Source: Isoperla grammatica
Taxonomy: Eukaryota > Arthropoda > Insecta > Plecoptera > Perlodidae
Direction of reading: 5' to 3'
Length of the DNA: 64,000 nt
NCBI GenBank assembly: GCA_945910005.1
Contig: OX246746.1
Location: forward strand, 14,966,022-15,030,021
Below are positions 22,688 through 35,058 of the stretch, one piece after another; the stretch's first letter is position 1; each line of letters begins with the position of its first letter. Under the pieces are notes generated by a model. The model did no database searches and was not told the DNA's origin. It saw nothing but the letters and a program-made list of their open reading frames with translations. Both the position numbers and the translations under genes were made by a program.

Positions 22688-23888
22688 GTTTCACTTTTAT
22701 AGGCAGTCTTTTTCTCGATCGGCAATTCATGACTATTCTATATAAAGCGTACACTGTAGTAAATAATATAGATTTATTTTAAAACTCTTGCGTTTGGTGA
22801 TTGCCGTCGTAAACCTAGCATTATGTTGTTTCTTGGCTGGCTTCCTGGTTCCTTTCGTCAGTCAGCTGTTCTTTGTTTACGGCAAAATTGAGTGAAAACA
22901 AATTTGAGAGGTAATTCCGTGACTTACAAACAACAAAAAATAATATCAAAATATCCTCGTAAACGTATAAAAATAAAGAAAATAAGTGAAATGTCAAACG
23001 TATGATTTAGTAAATTAAACCGAAAATAATGTGTCTAGCTAGCTCTACCAGCCAGTTTTTGTGCATCTTTGCCGGCTCTGTAGCCCCAGCTCAAGTGTAG
23101 CTAGTTCCTTAGAGCAGATCTGAAATTCCGAGCAGAGAGCGGTAGCGGATTTTCTGAGCGGTGGAGCGCATGTGACGCCACTCCTCTCTCACGAAGGTCA
23201 ACCAATGGTCAACCGAATCAAAATAAATTCAATGAAAACAGCACCTAAATTATTTTTCGAAAATACAGTATCAGATTCAGAGGCGTTAGAATGGAACTGG
23301 AGTTTGAATTGTTATTGATTGCTGTTGTTCTTGTTGTTGCTCATCCTGGACTTGGACTAGTGGCAAATCTTCCTTTTTCATTTCCCTTCTCCTCCTTTCT
23401 CCCGACTTCCATAATCCTCGATCTCTTCCTTCCCAAGCCAAAGCCAAAAAAGCAACATTTAAGAATAATTAACCTACATTTCAAAACTACAACAATTACT
23501 GAATGATTGTTTATTTTTGTTACATAAATGGAAATTGAGCAACCAATATAGCATTTGGTCGCAAACACAAAATCTAGCTAGCTACGATTTGAAAGTTTGC
23601 CGAAGAAGTTCTTAATCCACTTTCGCTCTTTTTTATTTTATATATATATATATTAGGCCTATATATACTTAAACTATCAACATTTTACGAGACTTATTTA
23701 TAACTTCTTACTTATTGGGGAAAGAGAAATCGAAGTTGTAAAAGATACTATAAGTGTGGGTTAAAAAAATATGAACATCTCTTAGAACAAAATTCCATCC
23801 CTAAAATGTCTAAAAGGTATATTTTATTATCACTTACTTATCAGTACAAAATACTTTAATACACATTTTTTTACGTATTGCTAATAAC
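22688..23888. other. ATG101 upstream region
   Basis: This must hold the ATG101 promoter (minus strand), but I can point to no definite element. A 71-codon plus frame at 23291-23506 begins with a signal-peptide-like stretch but has no other support. Confidence 0.4.
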
Positions 23889-24574
23889 TAGAGGTGTTTG
23901 TAAATGGTGTTATGTTTTCCTAAATTTCGTTTATAGATTTACTAATTTCGATGTTATGGCGGTGTTATGCTTTTTGGGAGATTTTCTACGGTAAGATTCA
24001 CCAGAAACATGTTTAAATTAAAAAGGAATTTTAATGTAATTTAATTTATTTGAATTGTATGTACAAACTAGTACTAGTTAGTACGAAGTGTATTAACATT
24101 ACCATTACCTGTGTTTGTCTAGTGTGTCTTTACGGTCGAATTAAATGTGGCAGTCACAACACATAAGAATCTTCTTGTCCGTCACGTAAAATCCCTCAGA
24201 ATGGTACTCGTTTGCTCTGCTTGACGCCGAATTTCAGCAAAAATAAATCGTTGACCTTCTTAACGAAATCATCATTATAATGAAAAAATATTAGGTCCCC
24301 ACGATTGTGTTGTAATGACGTTTGACTGTAATAATAAATTTAATTTTTTTAAAAATGTTTATACATAAATTAAAAACAATCGATATTTCGTGTTATTTCG
24401 CTCTTTAATACAAATTTCGATGTTATGACTGGAAATTGACGGATTTCGCGAATTTTCGCGGTGAAATTTTGATGTTTTTAAGGTGCCTATCAACAGATAT
24501 ACACTTTGTTTATCTCCCCCGTCTTAATCAACACTTTTCGCGATTTCGCGGTCCGCGAAAAACAAACACCTCTA
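23889..24574. mobile_element. hAT-type MITE with 8-bp target duplication
   Basis: Terminal inverted repeats TAGAGGTGTTTGT and ACAAACACCTCTA bound 686 bp. The flanks are CTAATAAC (23881-23888) and CTAATAAT (24575-24582), an 8-bp duplication with one mismatch, as expected for hAT. The interior is AT-rich with TTCGCG-rich subterminal sequence and no transposase. Confidence 0.85.
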
Positions 24575-24864
24575 CTAATAATATGTAAAGCTTTTATAAA
24601 TCGAAGTTATTATGTAAGTAGAATTTGGTAACTTTCTAGCTACTCCATAAAAAAAAACATATCTCATAAGAAATAACATTAAGATCCACATCCTAAATAC
24701 TTATAGCAATTTTGAGTTTTAGACCCATTATTATACAAAAATATGTGGTAAGAATAATGTATTGGGGCAATTGCCCTTTTAATGCGAGTTCTAGGGAACT
24801 CTCGAAGAGTCCATAGACCGAAAACAAACATACAATGGTATATGTGAAATGTATTTTGTCCTAG

Positions 24865-25710
24865 CTAGGACACCAACTTCGCAAGTTTTTGAATGGGACT
24901 CCCCTCTTGGGACTCCCAAGTCTCATCTTCAGACTCCTCCTCTTGGAACTCCGGAGTCGCCTCTTGGAACTCCGGAGTCTCCTCTTGGGTCTCCTCTTGA
25001 GAGTCATCCTCTTCGACCAATATGGGACCCCAGAGATCCAGGTCACCCCCAACCTCGTAGGTAACAATAACAAAGTATACACACAACTGTAATACCCCCC
25101 GGTTTCCATTAGTTGCACGAATTTTTCTAAAATAGGGACCATTAACTTCGTCCATAAATTCAATGTAACACTTGGAACATCGATGATGTTTGTTTTCCAT
25201 TATGTGTTTCCAGCATTGGGTCTGCTCATACCGGACATGCTCTTTGTTAAAAAGTTCAATAGCTTCGTTTGGGGGGATGTGAACGTTCGTTTGATATTTT
25301 TGGGTGGTGAAGGAATCAATGGTGTTCTCTTCTATCCACTGCTGTACTTTGGCAACACGTTTACTGATTAAATTTTGCGATACACTTAAGGGGTTTCCAT
25401 CTAAACATAGCTGGTCACTGAACAACAGTGTCCCACCTAAATAATAAGTAACGATGACGTTACCAAGGTCTACAGTGAGCCTTCCTCTGTGGTTGTCTTT
25501 TGCTGAAATTTGTTCAAACTGTTCATAAACAAATTCGTCAGTCTCGTCACCAAGAAAACACTTCTCACATTTATGATGTAGTTCAGTAAGTAACCTGCTC
25601 CAGCAAGGAGCACTGGAGTATTTGGCCAACTGTTTTTTAAATAAATCACTGCTGGCGGAGAGTTTTCCATAAGTTGAGGGTGGTACCGACGATCCTTCTT
25701 CTTCAGACAT
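24865..25710 (-). CDS. Gene 2, exon B (duplicated module and acidic tail)
   Basis: A single open exon of 281 codons plus TAG, beginning at an ATG directly after a TTTGTTTACAG acceptor. Module 1 spans residues of about 23-97 and module 2 about 153-224. The tail (about 230-270) is built of imperfect EFQEATPEFQEE-type repeats. Its length, internal homology and strong acceptor argue that it is truly coding. Confidence 0.85.
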   Translation of the reverse strand: MSEEEGSSVPPSTYGKLSASSDLFKKQLAKYSSAPCWSRLLTELHHKCEKCFLGDETDEFVYEQFEQISAKDNHRGRLTVDLGNVIVTYYLGGTLLFSDQLCLDGNPLSVSQNLISKRVAKVQQWIEENTIDSFTTQKYQTNVHIPPNEAIELFNKEHVRYEQTQCWKHIMENKHHRCSKCYIEFMDEVNGPYFRKIRATNGNRGVLQLCVYFVIVTYEVGGDLDLWGPILVEEDDSQEETQEETPEFQEATPEFQEEESEDETWESQEGSPIQKLAKLVS

Positions 25711-28700
25711 CTGTAAACAAACAAGATTCTATAAGGCCCTATAACAAAAATTAGCCTATATATTATTTAGCAATTTGGCATTGACTCTAAAATTCATATC
25801 TATTAGTGTGACCTAGGCCTACTCGACAGCGAGAACAAGAACAGTTGTACCGACACAAACACAAATATTTTAGTGAAAGAAGTGAAGCTATCTTCTGTCT
25901 ATAGTTACTTGTTCAACAGAAGATATATGAAGCTATCCTCTGTCTAGTTACTTGTTCAACAGAAGATAAGTGAAGCTATCCTCTGTCTAGTTACTTGTTC
26001 AACAGAAGATAAGTGAAGCTATCTTCTGTCTAGTTACTTGTTCAACAGAAGGTAAGTGAAGCTACCTTCTGTCTAGTTACTTGTTCAACAGAAGGTAAGT
26101 GAAGCTATCTTCTGTCTATAGTTACTTGTTCAACAGAAGATATATGAAGCTATCCTCTGTCTAGTTACTTGTTCAACAGAAGATAAGTGAAGCTATCTTC
26201 TGTCTAGTTACTTGTTCAACAGAAGGTAAGTGAAGCTACCTTCTGTCTAGTTACTTGTTCAACAGAAGGTAAGTGAAGCTATCTTCTGTCTAGTTACTTG
26301 TTCAACAGAAGATAAGTGAAGCTATCCTCTGTCTAGTTACTTGTTCAACAGAAGATAAGTGAAGCTATCCTCTGTCTAGTTATACTTGTTCAACAGAAGG
26401 TAAGTGAACCTACCTTCTGTCTAGTTAGGCCTACTTGTTCCCAGAAGGTAAGTGAAGCTACCTTCTGTCTAGTTACTTGTTCAACAGAAGGTAAGTGAAG
26501 CTATCTTCTGTCTAGTTACTTGTTCAACAGAAGGTAAGTGAAGCTATCTTCTGTCTAGTTACTTGTTCAACAGAAGATAAGTGAAGCTATCTTCTGTCTA
26601 GTTACTTGTTCAACAGAAGGTAAGTGAAGCTACCTTCTGTCTAGTTACTTGTTCAACAGAAGGTAAGTGAAGCTATCTTCTGTCTAGTTACTTGTTCAAC
26701 AGAAGATAAGTGAAGCTATCCTCTGTCTAGTTACTTGTTCAACAGAAGATAAGTGAAGCTATCTTCTGTCTAGTTACTTGTTCAACAGAAGGTAAGTGAA
26801 GCTACCTTCTGTCTAGTTACTTGTTCAACAGAAGGTAAGTGAAGCTATCCTCTGTCTAGTTATACTTGTTCGACAGAAGGTAAGTGACGCTACCTTCTGT
26901 TCAGTTACTTGTTCAACAGAAGGTAAGTGAAGCTACCTTCTGTTCAACAAGTAACTGAACAGACTACAAGCGGGTCCTTGATTTAGTGGGTATATTCCTG
27001 CTTCCAATGCAGAAGGTCCAGGCTTCAATTCCCGATTCGGGCTGAGGATTCTTGACTTTAATCTAGCCTATATGATACTTGTGTACATGAAAAGAGTGAC
27101 GTAGCTGTCATAGTAACGAAGCAAATAATAAACAAAAAAATACCTCCCCCCCCCCACCACACTGAATAAGTTCTTGTAACTGAGCGGGTAGCGGTAGACT
27201 ATTTAACTTAACACAAATAATTTGTTTACATTCAATCTGTAAGTTGAGACATAGTGTTGACAATTTAATAAATTCTAACAGTGTAACAGTGATAATTTTG
27301 ATAATATATAGCCTACTTAATAATCAGGGATCGAGTGCTCTTGTAAATGTACAGATACTCGTCCGAAAATGAAAACTAGTCATGTTCTATTAATATTAAT
27401 GGTGCGTTCCAACTTGACGTTTTTCGTAGTGGACTAAGCTTAGTTATGATAAGCAAAAGGAAGTGACCTCACAAGCAGACGACCAATGCTACTTACTTGG
27501 CTAGTGGTTAGTGGGTAGTGGGCAGTGGCCGAAAGTGTACACTACGACACCGACTGACCCTCTAAACCAAGATGGTTGATACCAGCAATCACCATCAATC
27601 AATCATCATCATCAATCAATCATCATCATCATCGAGCCATCATCATCAAGTTGATACTTTTAGGTTAGGAAAATACTCAACCAGTGAGTGGAAGTATTAA
27701 TTTCCATTAGATGATTAGTAATAATAAACTTTATGCTTATACTAGGGGGCGTGTCCAAAGCTGTTAGCGTTTAGTGTGTAGCAGGTTAGTGGTTAGCAGG
27801 CGAAAATCAAGTTTGAACGCACCCTCTACTATAGCTTACTATTAACTCTAATACATGGGCGCCGCGAGGGGGGGGGGGGGGGGGGGGAGGGGGCATTTGC
27901 CTCCCCCCCCCGGGATTTCAGGAATTTTAAATTAAACTGGCGGTCTATATGATACGTTCTATTTCATAGAAAGAATGTAAATAAAGAATAAAATGAAAAT
28001 AAAAATAATTTAAATTCTATAGTCAATCCGTCCCTTCACGAATATTTTAATTTCAACACGATCCGATAAGTTATTAAAGCGCCTGTGACGTGCTACGAGC
28101 GGTGGTAATATGACCACGCCACCTCGCGGCCCCAGCACCACTCGTCAAGTGCTCGCTAGCTATACCTTCATACTCTTTTATTTTTACAATTTCTTACGGT
28201 TTTTGGACTTATATTGCATTTAAATATGCATTTTATCACGCCCAGACGGGCCAGTTACCATTCATATCTCAAACGATATTGTTCCTACGTTTTTATGATT
28301 TACATGTCATACAGTGCGTACTACGTATACGAAGTGATTATAATGTACGGTACGTGGCTCAATTAATTACATTCAGAACCTACAACATCCTCCCAAAATC
28401 GGTTATAAAGTGTTAAAACTTAAAACCCCCCAAAAAACGCCCAGTGGGTCGAAAGTTGGTGGCTCTCGCCCCCACCCCCTTCCACCCAGATGGAAACTCT
28501 TATTTCAGTTTGCCCCCCTTTAAAAAATATCCTGGTGGCGCGCATGCTCGAATACGTAATTTCATTTTTTATATATTATTCCGTTTAGTAATGCATTGTA
28601 AAATACATGAAAACGCAAACAAAACGTTAACATGGAAGACTCCAAGTCATGAGTCCAAGTTGGCAGAGCCAAACTTTGAAATTATACGGTAATTAAAAAT

Positions 28701-30226
28701 GTATATACATAGGGCCTAGTAGGTGTAACAGCTAACAAACAAAAAACGGAAAATGTAATTGCAATTGGCAAAATAATGATTGGAACTATACTTGAAACTA
28801 CTAAAAAAGTAGATAAATTTCAATTTACAAATAACCAGCACATATATACTGCAGATGCAAATACATGTGTTGGTTTAGAAATCCTCATCATGCATACACT
28901 TCGGAACTGTTTGTACAGGCGGCGGCATCACTATACTTTGTGGCTCATATTGCAGTCTATAGCCTAAAAGCTTTGGTGGTAGGTGTTGTATATCACACAC
29001 AGGGTTCAAGGCACTAACATAACTGCTGAGAGAGTTTGAAACGTACGTAGGCCTTATTGTTATGACACAAGAATCACTTGGCCACCGGGCGAGTTATTTT
29101 CAAAACTTACTCGGCTGTGCAACAATACAATCACGTCACGTGACCGTTAAATTCGAGCCCTGCTTACAATAGGACAACATTAGTATAATGAGCCACACCT
29201 TTAATGACATAGTCACCACTCACAACTCACAGACACTTGTAGTGCCTGAGGCCCAAGTATTGGTAATGGCATTGGTACATACATTTTAAGAATCGCAGCT
29301 TCAGTATTCATGAATTAAAATAACAACTCCATTTGACATGTCACATGTTCTTGTGCATTGACAAAACTTGATATATGCCTACTGTAGGCTACTTGATATA
29401 CTAGTATGCCTACTGGTGGCTACTTGATTCAACTACCTACAGTCACATTGTATGGTGAACTTAGCATTGAACAACCGAGACCACCAGGCTGAGAGGGATA
29501 GATGCTCAAATACGGTATTTCACAAAGCACCATCTTACGCTTCTGTGGGGGGGGGGGGGGGGGGGCTCCAGTCCACATTTGTGGTATTTATTATTCGCTT
29601 TTGCCCAAACTTTGAATAATGAATCATTGCATTTCAGTAACTCGAAAGTGAACGTAATTATTGAGGGATGACGTTTATAATCTAGTATTTTATTAAGTAG
29701 CCTAGGTGTATGTGTGATATGTGACTTTTGAAATTTTTATTGTTTGAAAGATTATCAACACCAAAATAAGAGTTTTATGCAATGCAACTGAAGACACTGA
29801 AATAAAACACTAATCTCGTCTGGTTGGCATAGCAGTGACCAGTGACTCATGCAGGAATGTACGCTTCTATTGATCAATCCTACAACTATACGTCTTATAG
29901 CCAAGCAAATAAAAATGAATACAACAATTCAATCCGAATTGCAATGAAACTGGTTCCAAACCAGTTTCGGGTACACAATGAAGTTTTAATCTGAATTTTA
30001 ACATGACATGACAGGTTAGAATTTATCTCCTCAATATACTAAAATAATTTGTCACCTCATAAATTTTAATTTCTCACCAAGTAAAAAACTATGCAAACTA
30101 AAATATGTTCTTATAAACTACTGGGGGAGGACATGAAGGTATTTGGGGAATTGGTGATGCTAAACAGAATGAGCCTAGTAGAGTAGTTGTAGTAGTATAG
30201 TAGTAGTAGAAGAAGTAGGAGTAGTA

Positions 30227-30261
<35 letters not shown>

Positions 30262-31752
30262 CAGTAGCGCCGGAAGTTAATCTTGCTAGGGGGGGCACAT
30301 GAAGACAGTGGCATATCCGAGGATTGACCATGGGGGGGGGGGGGGGGTGAAGTCGAACATCCCAACCAGAAAGGGGTCTAGGGCGAAAGCACCAGGCGCC
30401 GGAGGCCTTTTCGCCAAAAGCGTTTTTTGTTTTTCACATGTGACGTTTTAAACGCCTGTGAACAATCGTATAATGTCATAGAGTAGGTTTCTTATTCTTA
30501 TTCTTTGTTCTTTATTATTCTTTTATTTTATTTTTTTATTTTTGAATTCGGCTATGAATCAAGAGATATCGAATTTCTTTATCAAGTCTTGACACAGGCA
30601 TCCCTAAGATTGGAAACGGTTCCTTCTCTCAGTGTACTTTTGGGGGGGGGGGGGGGGTCTTGGATATGCCACTGCATGAAGGTGACGTGCGTCAAGCGCG
30701 TGTTCTCGACGTATACGGTTCTGCCTAAGCCGCCGTAGTGACTAGTTGTGTTATTACATATTACAGGGGGTTGGGGTTAGTGCTTAAAGTGGACTCGGAG
30801 AAGTAACGATTGCACGATTGCAAATGTAAAGTATAGACAATGCAGGGAACTGGGGGGGGGGGTTTGGGGGGGGCACGACCCCCCAGTTTTGCCCCGCAGG
30901 GACTTTTTTTAGGGTGTTTTGTCACGAAATCGTTAAAATGGCTTTGGAGAGGGGTAAGAGGGTTGAGGGCCCGTCCTAAAATAAAACTTTGGTGTGGAAA
31001 ACCAAACGTTGAAACACTATGTATTTACAAATAAATACATTGGATGAGCAAATACAAAGTACAACAAAACGTTCAACATAAATCGCAAATACACATCGAA
31101 TCGATAAAAGTTAGTGCCAGCATCACATACCGTCGGTATTTTTAGTAACGATATGCATACCGGCCGGCTCATACCGCCCCACTTAAACCACGGGGGGGGG
31201 GGGGATGGCTATGGATAGGCTGCATTCCGATGTAACTCTAATTATACCACTGTGTACAATAACAAGAAAGGTTAAAATAATATTCTCTGGAAAGTCAGCA
31301 TACAAATAAACTAATTGCGCAATAATTTGTTACACCAAATCATGCGCATATCCTATGACTACTACTACTTGTACCACTAAAAAGTAACACTTCATATCAA
31401 CACTGTATTATTATTATTACTGACACGGTGTCTAGTTCTGTCATATTCCTCATATTCCTACAAATCTATTCAGTGCAACAAACAATGGCACGCACGTGCA
31501 AAAGATCTCACACCTTCAGATTTCGAAGAAGTGTGTGTTTCGCTACCTCGTCTGCGGGAGCTTTTAAAAGCACATAGGCCTACAGGACTGTTATATGATA
31601 TGTAAATAAAACAATAGTAATTGACATTTTTGAGCACTGAATATTAGCAAAATTCTCTACTTCTAGGGGGGGCAAATCGATATTATTGCCCCCCCCTCTC
31701 GAAGTCCAGGGGGGGCAAGTGCCCCCCTGCCCCCCCTGTTCCGGCGCCACTG

Positions 31753-31842
<90 letters not shown>

Positions 31843-31849
31843 ATAGTAG

Positions 31850-31909
<60 letters not shown>

Positions 31910-34900
31910 AAGTAGGAGTAGTAGTAGTAGTAGTAGTAGTAGGAGGAGTAGTAGTAGTAGTAGTAGTAGGGCACACATGAGTTAACATTAAAAATAAAAC
32001 TACCAAATCACCACAAAATCTCACACTAATATGATACAAACGCTAAGCCATCTACCCCTTCAGTGCACATTCACTCATCTGACCTCTTAGCGCTAGAGAC
32101 AAAATGGCCCTGTGAACGAACGGCACCATAAAATCAGTCTTAAACTGCGCATGCGCGGTTGGCGTAGGACCTTCTAGGGTCTCAACGGACGCAGCTCTAT
32201 CGTAATGGTGCGTTATTGGTGTGCGGGTGGGGGTGGTGGGGGGGGGGAGGGGGGCACGTGACCGTGTGCCCTTAAGGGTGGGCCACCGCTGGCTCATTTT
32301 GTGCTCAATGTACAATGAAAGAGGTGATCACTCGTGGAAGTACCAGAGGAAGGGTTGGAGGGCAGACGTGGGGAGGTACTCTTTCCTATGTAGGACGGTT
32401 GTAAAGTGGAATGCTTTGGCTTTGGGGCTTTGCCTCCTGTAGTAGCCCTAGGCCTATGTAGCTTACCTATGCCAGGCCTATGCCTATACCTATAACAAAT
32501 TTCACTTCCTTCCTCCTCCTTAGCCATGCCCCTTCCCCTCACCTTTAGGCCAAGGTGTTAGCGACCTTCTAAAAAGAACTACAAAACTACCCCTACCCTT
32601 TGACTTTCCGGTTAAAGATTTCCTGGTATCCTGATTCTCTATCAGATAGTGCCGGCCTATTTGCGGGAATGACAATGGTAATTTGGCCGCTCGTTCCGCA
32701 ATCCGGCCTAGGTCAAGGACGCTCAGATTCTGCGCTAAAGTGCTTTGCAACTAAAGAAAATTCCAGGTATCAAGAAATTTCCCCTCCTCCTTTCCACTTC
32801 CACTCGGCACAGGTGGGAGTGCTCGGGAGAAATTGGCATGTGGTAGACCGTAGGGCGTAGACCCATCAATACAGGTGTCCGTGTCATATTATATGGTAAA
32901 AATAGCAATCACGAACAATCGATGTAATGTATTTTTAAAATAACTTGAAACTGCCAAATTTGAAGCAAGCAGTGGACTTTTTATCATTATGATTAAAAAA
33001 TTGGCAGTTTTCAAATAATTTTAAAATATAATTTATCATTTTATATCATTTGTTCGTGATTATTCGATATCTGAAAATAAATGAGAAATTATAACATTTA
33101 ACTACATCAAAGGATTGCTATTCGTAACATATGATACCTGGATCGATAGGTCTACCGCATTCCAATTGCTCCCTAGCACTCTCACCCGTGTCGAGTAGAG
33201 GTGGTAATGAGGAGGGGAAATTTCTTGATACCTGACATTTTTCATTAGTGCAAAGGAATTTAGACCGTTGATTGGTATGGGCCAGGTCCACCTGACTGGT
33301 TTCCAAATTGGGACTAGCCCTCGATGTAGGCCAACCTAAATCCACCTGGCTGATTTCTGTATTGAGACTAGGCCTAGGCCTAGTTGTAAGCCTATCTGAT
33401 TTCAGCTGGCTGGTCTCTGTACTGAGACTAGGTTTAGGCTTAGGAGTAAGGCCTACCTAATTCCATAATATTCAATCTGGTAGTCACCTTCTCTAAGAGG
33501 CCTCGTAAAGACTCCAAGTCGAATGTAAGCTGGTATGACCTTACCCGACTGATGCCAGGCCTAGCCTAGGCCTTTACTTGCAACAGTTGTCAGAGAACCA
33601 CATGAAGTTTCTGCATCATACCAGTTGGAATTCCTTAGGTAGGCCCAGCAAATTAATGCACACAATGTAAAACTAATATCACAGTAAGCATCGCAAACTA
33701 GTCTAACTATCTAGGGTCGCCGTTCAAATTGTATTTAGTACAGACCCCACAACCACAAGTTTTACTTTTCTTGACTTCCGGCATCTTTTGATGGCGGTTT
33801 ATTTTTAGGACTAAGGAAGCCTAGGCCTGGGTCCTAGGCTTATTTCATTTCAATTGCATTGGGACTAGACCCAAAGACTTATTTTATGCAACTTTCTGGA
33901 GGCCTAGGCCTAGGCCTAGACTTGAACAGTCGTCAGAGAACCACCTGAAGTTTCTACACTTCCATCAACCAATTGGAATTCCTTAGGTAGGCCTAGCCCA
34001 GCACATAATGTGAAACCAAATGTCACAATAAGCATCGCAAACTAAAGCCTAACCATCTAGGGTCACCAACCAAATTATAGCCTACTTAAAACAGACCCCA
34101 CAACCACAAGTTTTACTTTCCTCGACTTCCGCAATCTTTTGATGGCGTTTTTTTTTTTAGGACTAGGGCTAAGCCTAGGCCTAGGCCCTAGGTTTATTTC
34201 ATTTCAATTGCATTGGGACTAGACCCAAAGACTTATTTTACGAAACTTTCTGGTCAGAACATTTGTCAGAGACTCGACTGATGCCAGGTCTAGGCCTAGG
34301 CCTAGCCCTAGACTTGCAGCAGTTGTCAGAGAACCACATGAAGTTTCTACTTCCATCAACCAATTGGAAATCCTTATGTTGGCCTAGGCCTAGACCTAGC
34401 ACATTAATGCACACAATGTGAAACCAAGTTTCACAATAAGCATCGCAAACTAGGCTAGCCTAACTATCAAGGGTCACCGTTCAAATTATATTTAGTACAG
34501 ACCCCACAACCAAAAGATTTACTTTCCTTGACTTCCGCCATCTTTTATTGGCGGTTTCTTTTTAGGGCAAAGCCTAGGGCTTATAGCTAGGCCTAGGCCT
34601 TGGCCTAGGCCCTAGGCTTAATACATTTCAATTGTATTAGGATTAGCCACAAAGACTTATTTTACGAAACTTTCTTGTCTGAAAATTTGTCAGAGACAAT
34701 ATTTTTCGCTTATCGTTGTTGCTCCCATGCCATTGGGTTAGGAGTAGGGCCTAGGCCTAGGCCTAGCCTAGGCCAGCTGTAAATTTGCATCTTCATTCCC
34801 ACTTACCTTTGATTTGGAAACCAAGTAGAGTTCGTTGTTGATACGATGTTTTAACGCTAATATAACGCTTAGGTTATAACCAAACTCCTTTAATTCTGCA

Positions 34901-35058
34901 ATACAAAATTCGTTCATAAAAACAGCACCTTCTACATGTTTCAAAATGGGCAATAAAAGATCCTCCGAAGTTGTCGTCGGTTTGGTGAGAGCACTGTTAA
35001 ACACTTTGATTAAACCTTTTAATTTGTCTAGATGATATTTTCCTGGCTCCAATTCCAT
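24865..35058 (-). CDS. Unrecognised two-exon gene with a duplicated CW/HH/C-x2-C module
   Basis: Exon A (35058-34807) and exon B (25710-24865) join in phase 0 across a GTAAGT...TTTACAG intron of 9.1 kb to give 365 aa. I do not recognise the family. Exon A's product is helical and weakly recalls a TFIIS N-terminal (TND) fold. Exon B has two copies of a module of about 75 residues. Each has the spacing CW-x7-HH-x-C-x2-C (exon-B residues 36-51 and 166-181), followed by RG-x-L and VIVTY-x2-GG; the two copies are exactly 130 residues apart. H and C spacing suggests metal binding, which is an inference. The C terminus is an acidic E/Q/S/T/P tail. Exon B starts at an ATG, so exon A could instead belong to another transcript. 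Confidence 0.7.
25881..26964. repeat. 43-bp tandem array (about 25 copies), each unit a hairpin
   Basis: The unit GTTACTTGTTCAACAGAAGR plus TAAGTGAAGCTAYC plus TTCTGTCTA repeats at 43 bp in the gene 2 intron. In each unit ACAGAAGGTA and TACCTTCTGT pair around a short loop. Variants (GATAAGT, GGTAAGT, ATATATG) recur in blocks: one variant near 25921 returns near 26138. The last unit is followed by its own inverted partial copy (about 26940-26964). Many units read CAACAGAAG|GTAAGT, a splice-site-like string. Confidence 0.93.
26970..27043 (+). tRNA. tRNA-Gly(TCC)-like sequence, probably a SINE head or pseudogene
   Basis: It begins right after the 43-bp array. A D-arm-like TTTAGTGGGT, an anticodon region CTGCTTCCAATGCAG and a B-box-like GGCTTCAATTCCC resemble tRNA-Gly(TCC). 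The acceptor stem is poor and the B box is imperfect, so a working tRNA is unlikely. Confidence 0.45.
27044..30305. other. Intronic repeat-derived DNA with G/C homopolymers
   Basis: No gene is seen. A repeat at about 27845-28080 (a long G run, TTGCCTCCCCC, then AAAATAAAAATAAT and TCCGTCCCTTCACGAA) recurs at about 55840-55990 (TCCGTCTCTTCACGAA), so it is a dispersed family. Another G run lies near 29547. Confidence 0.5.
30306..30674. mobile_element. hAT-like G-run element with 8-bp target duplication
   Basis: The ends CAGTGGCATATCCGAGG and CTTGGATATGCCACTG are inverted repeats. The flanks CATGAAGA and CATGAAGG match at 7 of 8 bases. Runs of G lie just inside both ends. It is 369 bp, non-coding, and the same type as 44494-44860 and 53488-53942. 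Confidence 0.8.
31753..31970. repeat. (GTA)n microsatellite, about 218 bp
   Basis: Interrupted GTA/TAC trinucleotide repeat beside a G-run hAT-like end (GGCGCCACTG). A shorter relative lies at about 30184-30261. Long frames of one amino acid across it are artefacts. Confidence 0.97.
32330..32442 (+). pseudogene. Possible LINE ORF2 C-terminal remnant
   Basis: The plus-strand frame reads DVGRYSFLCRTVVKWNAL just before a stop. This resembles the RxxSFxxRxVxxWNxL motif common at the end of LINE reverse-transcriptase proteins. No RT core is present upstream, so at most it is a truncated remnant. Confidence 0.3.
33540..34700. repeat. Three tandem copies of a 350-405-bp repeat
   Basis: Blocks such as CATCGCAAACTA, ACAGACCCCACAACCA and GACTTCCG...ATCTTTTGATGGCG recur in order. 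The last of these lies near 33775, 34124 and 34529. Unit boundaries are filled by AGGCCTAGGCCTAG tracts of varying length. The repeat lies in the gene 2 intron, next to the exon A donor. Confidence 0.85.
34807..35058 (-). CDS. Gene 2, exon A (first coding exon)
   Basis: 84 codons from the ATG at 35058 to a perfect CAAAG|GTAAGT donor. The product, MELEPGKYHLDKLKGLIK..., is predicted helical. The exon ends in phase 0. The upstream GCC repeat and a GTCACGTG box at 35133-35140 lie in the likely promoter. Confidence 0.7.

Noticed and set aside
23291..23506. 71-codon plus frame with a signal-peptide-like start
   Set aside because: No domain, no splice partner and no second line of evidence. A hydrophobic start alone is common by chance.
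25881..26964. A CRISPR-like look of regularly spaced repeats
   Set aside because: The repeats are contiguous with no unique spacers, and the DNA is animal nuclear. It is an ordinary tandem repeat.
31580..32039. Poly-Leu, poly-Tyr, poly-Thr and poly-Ser frames
   Set aside because: These are readings of the GTA microsatellite in different frames.
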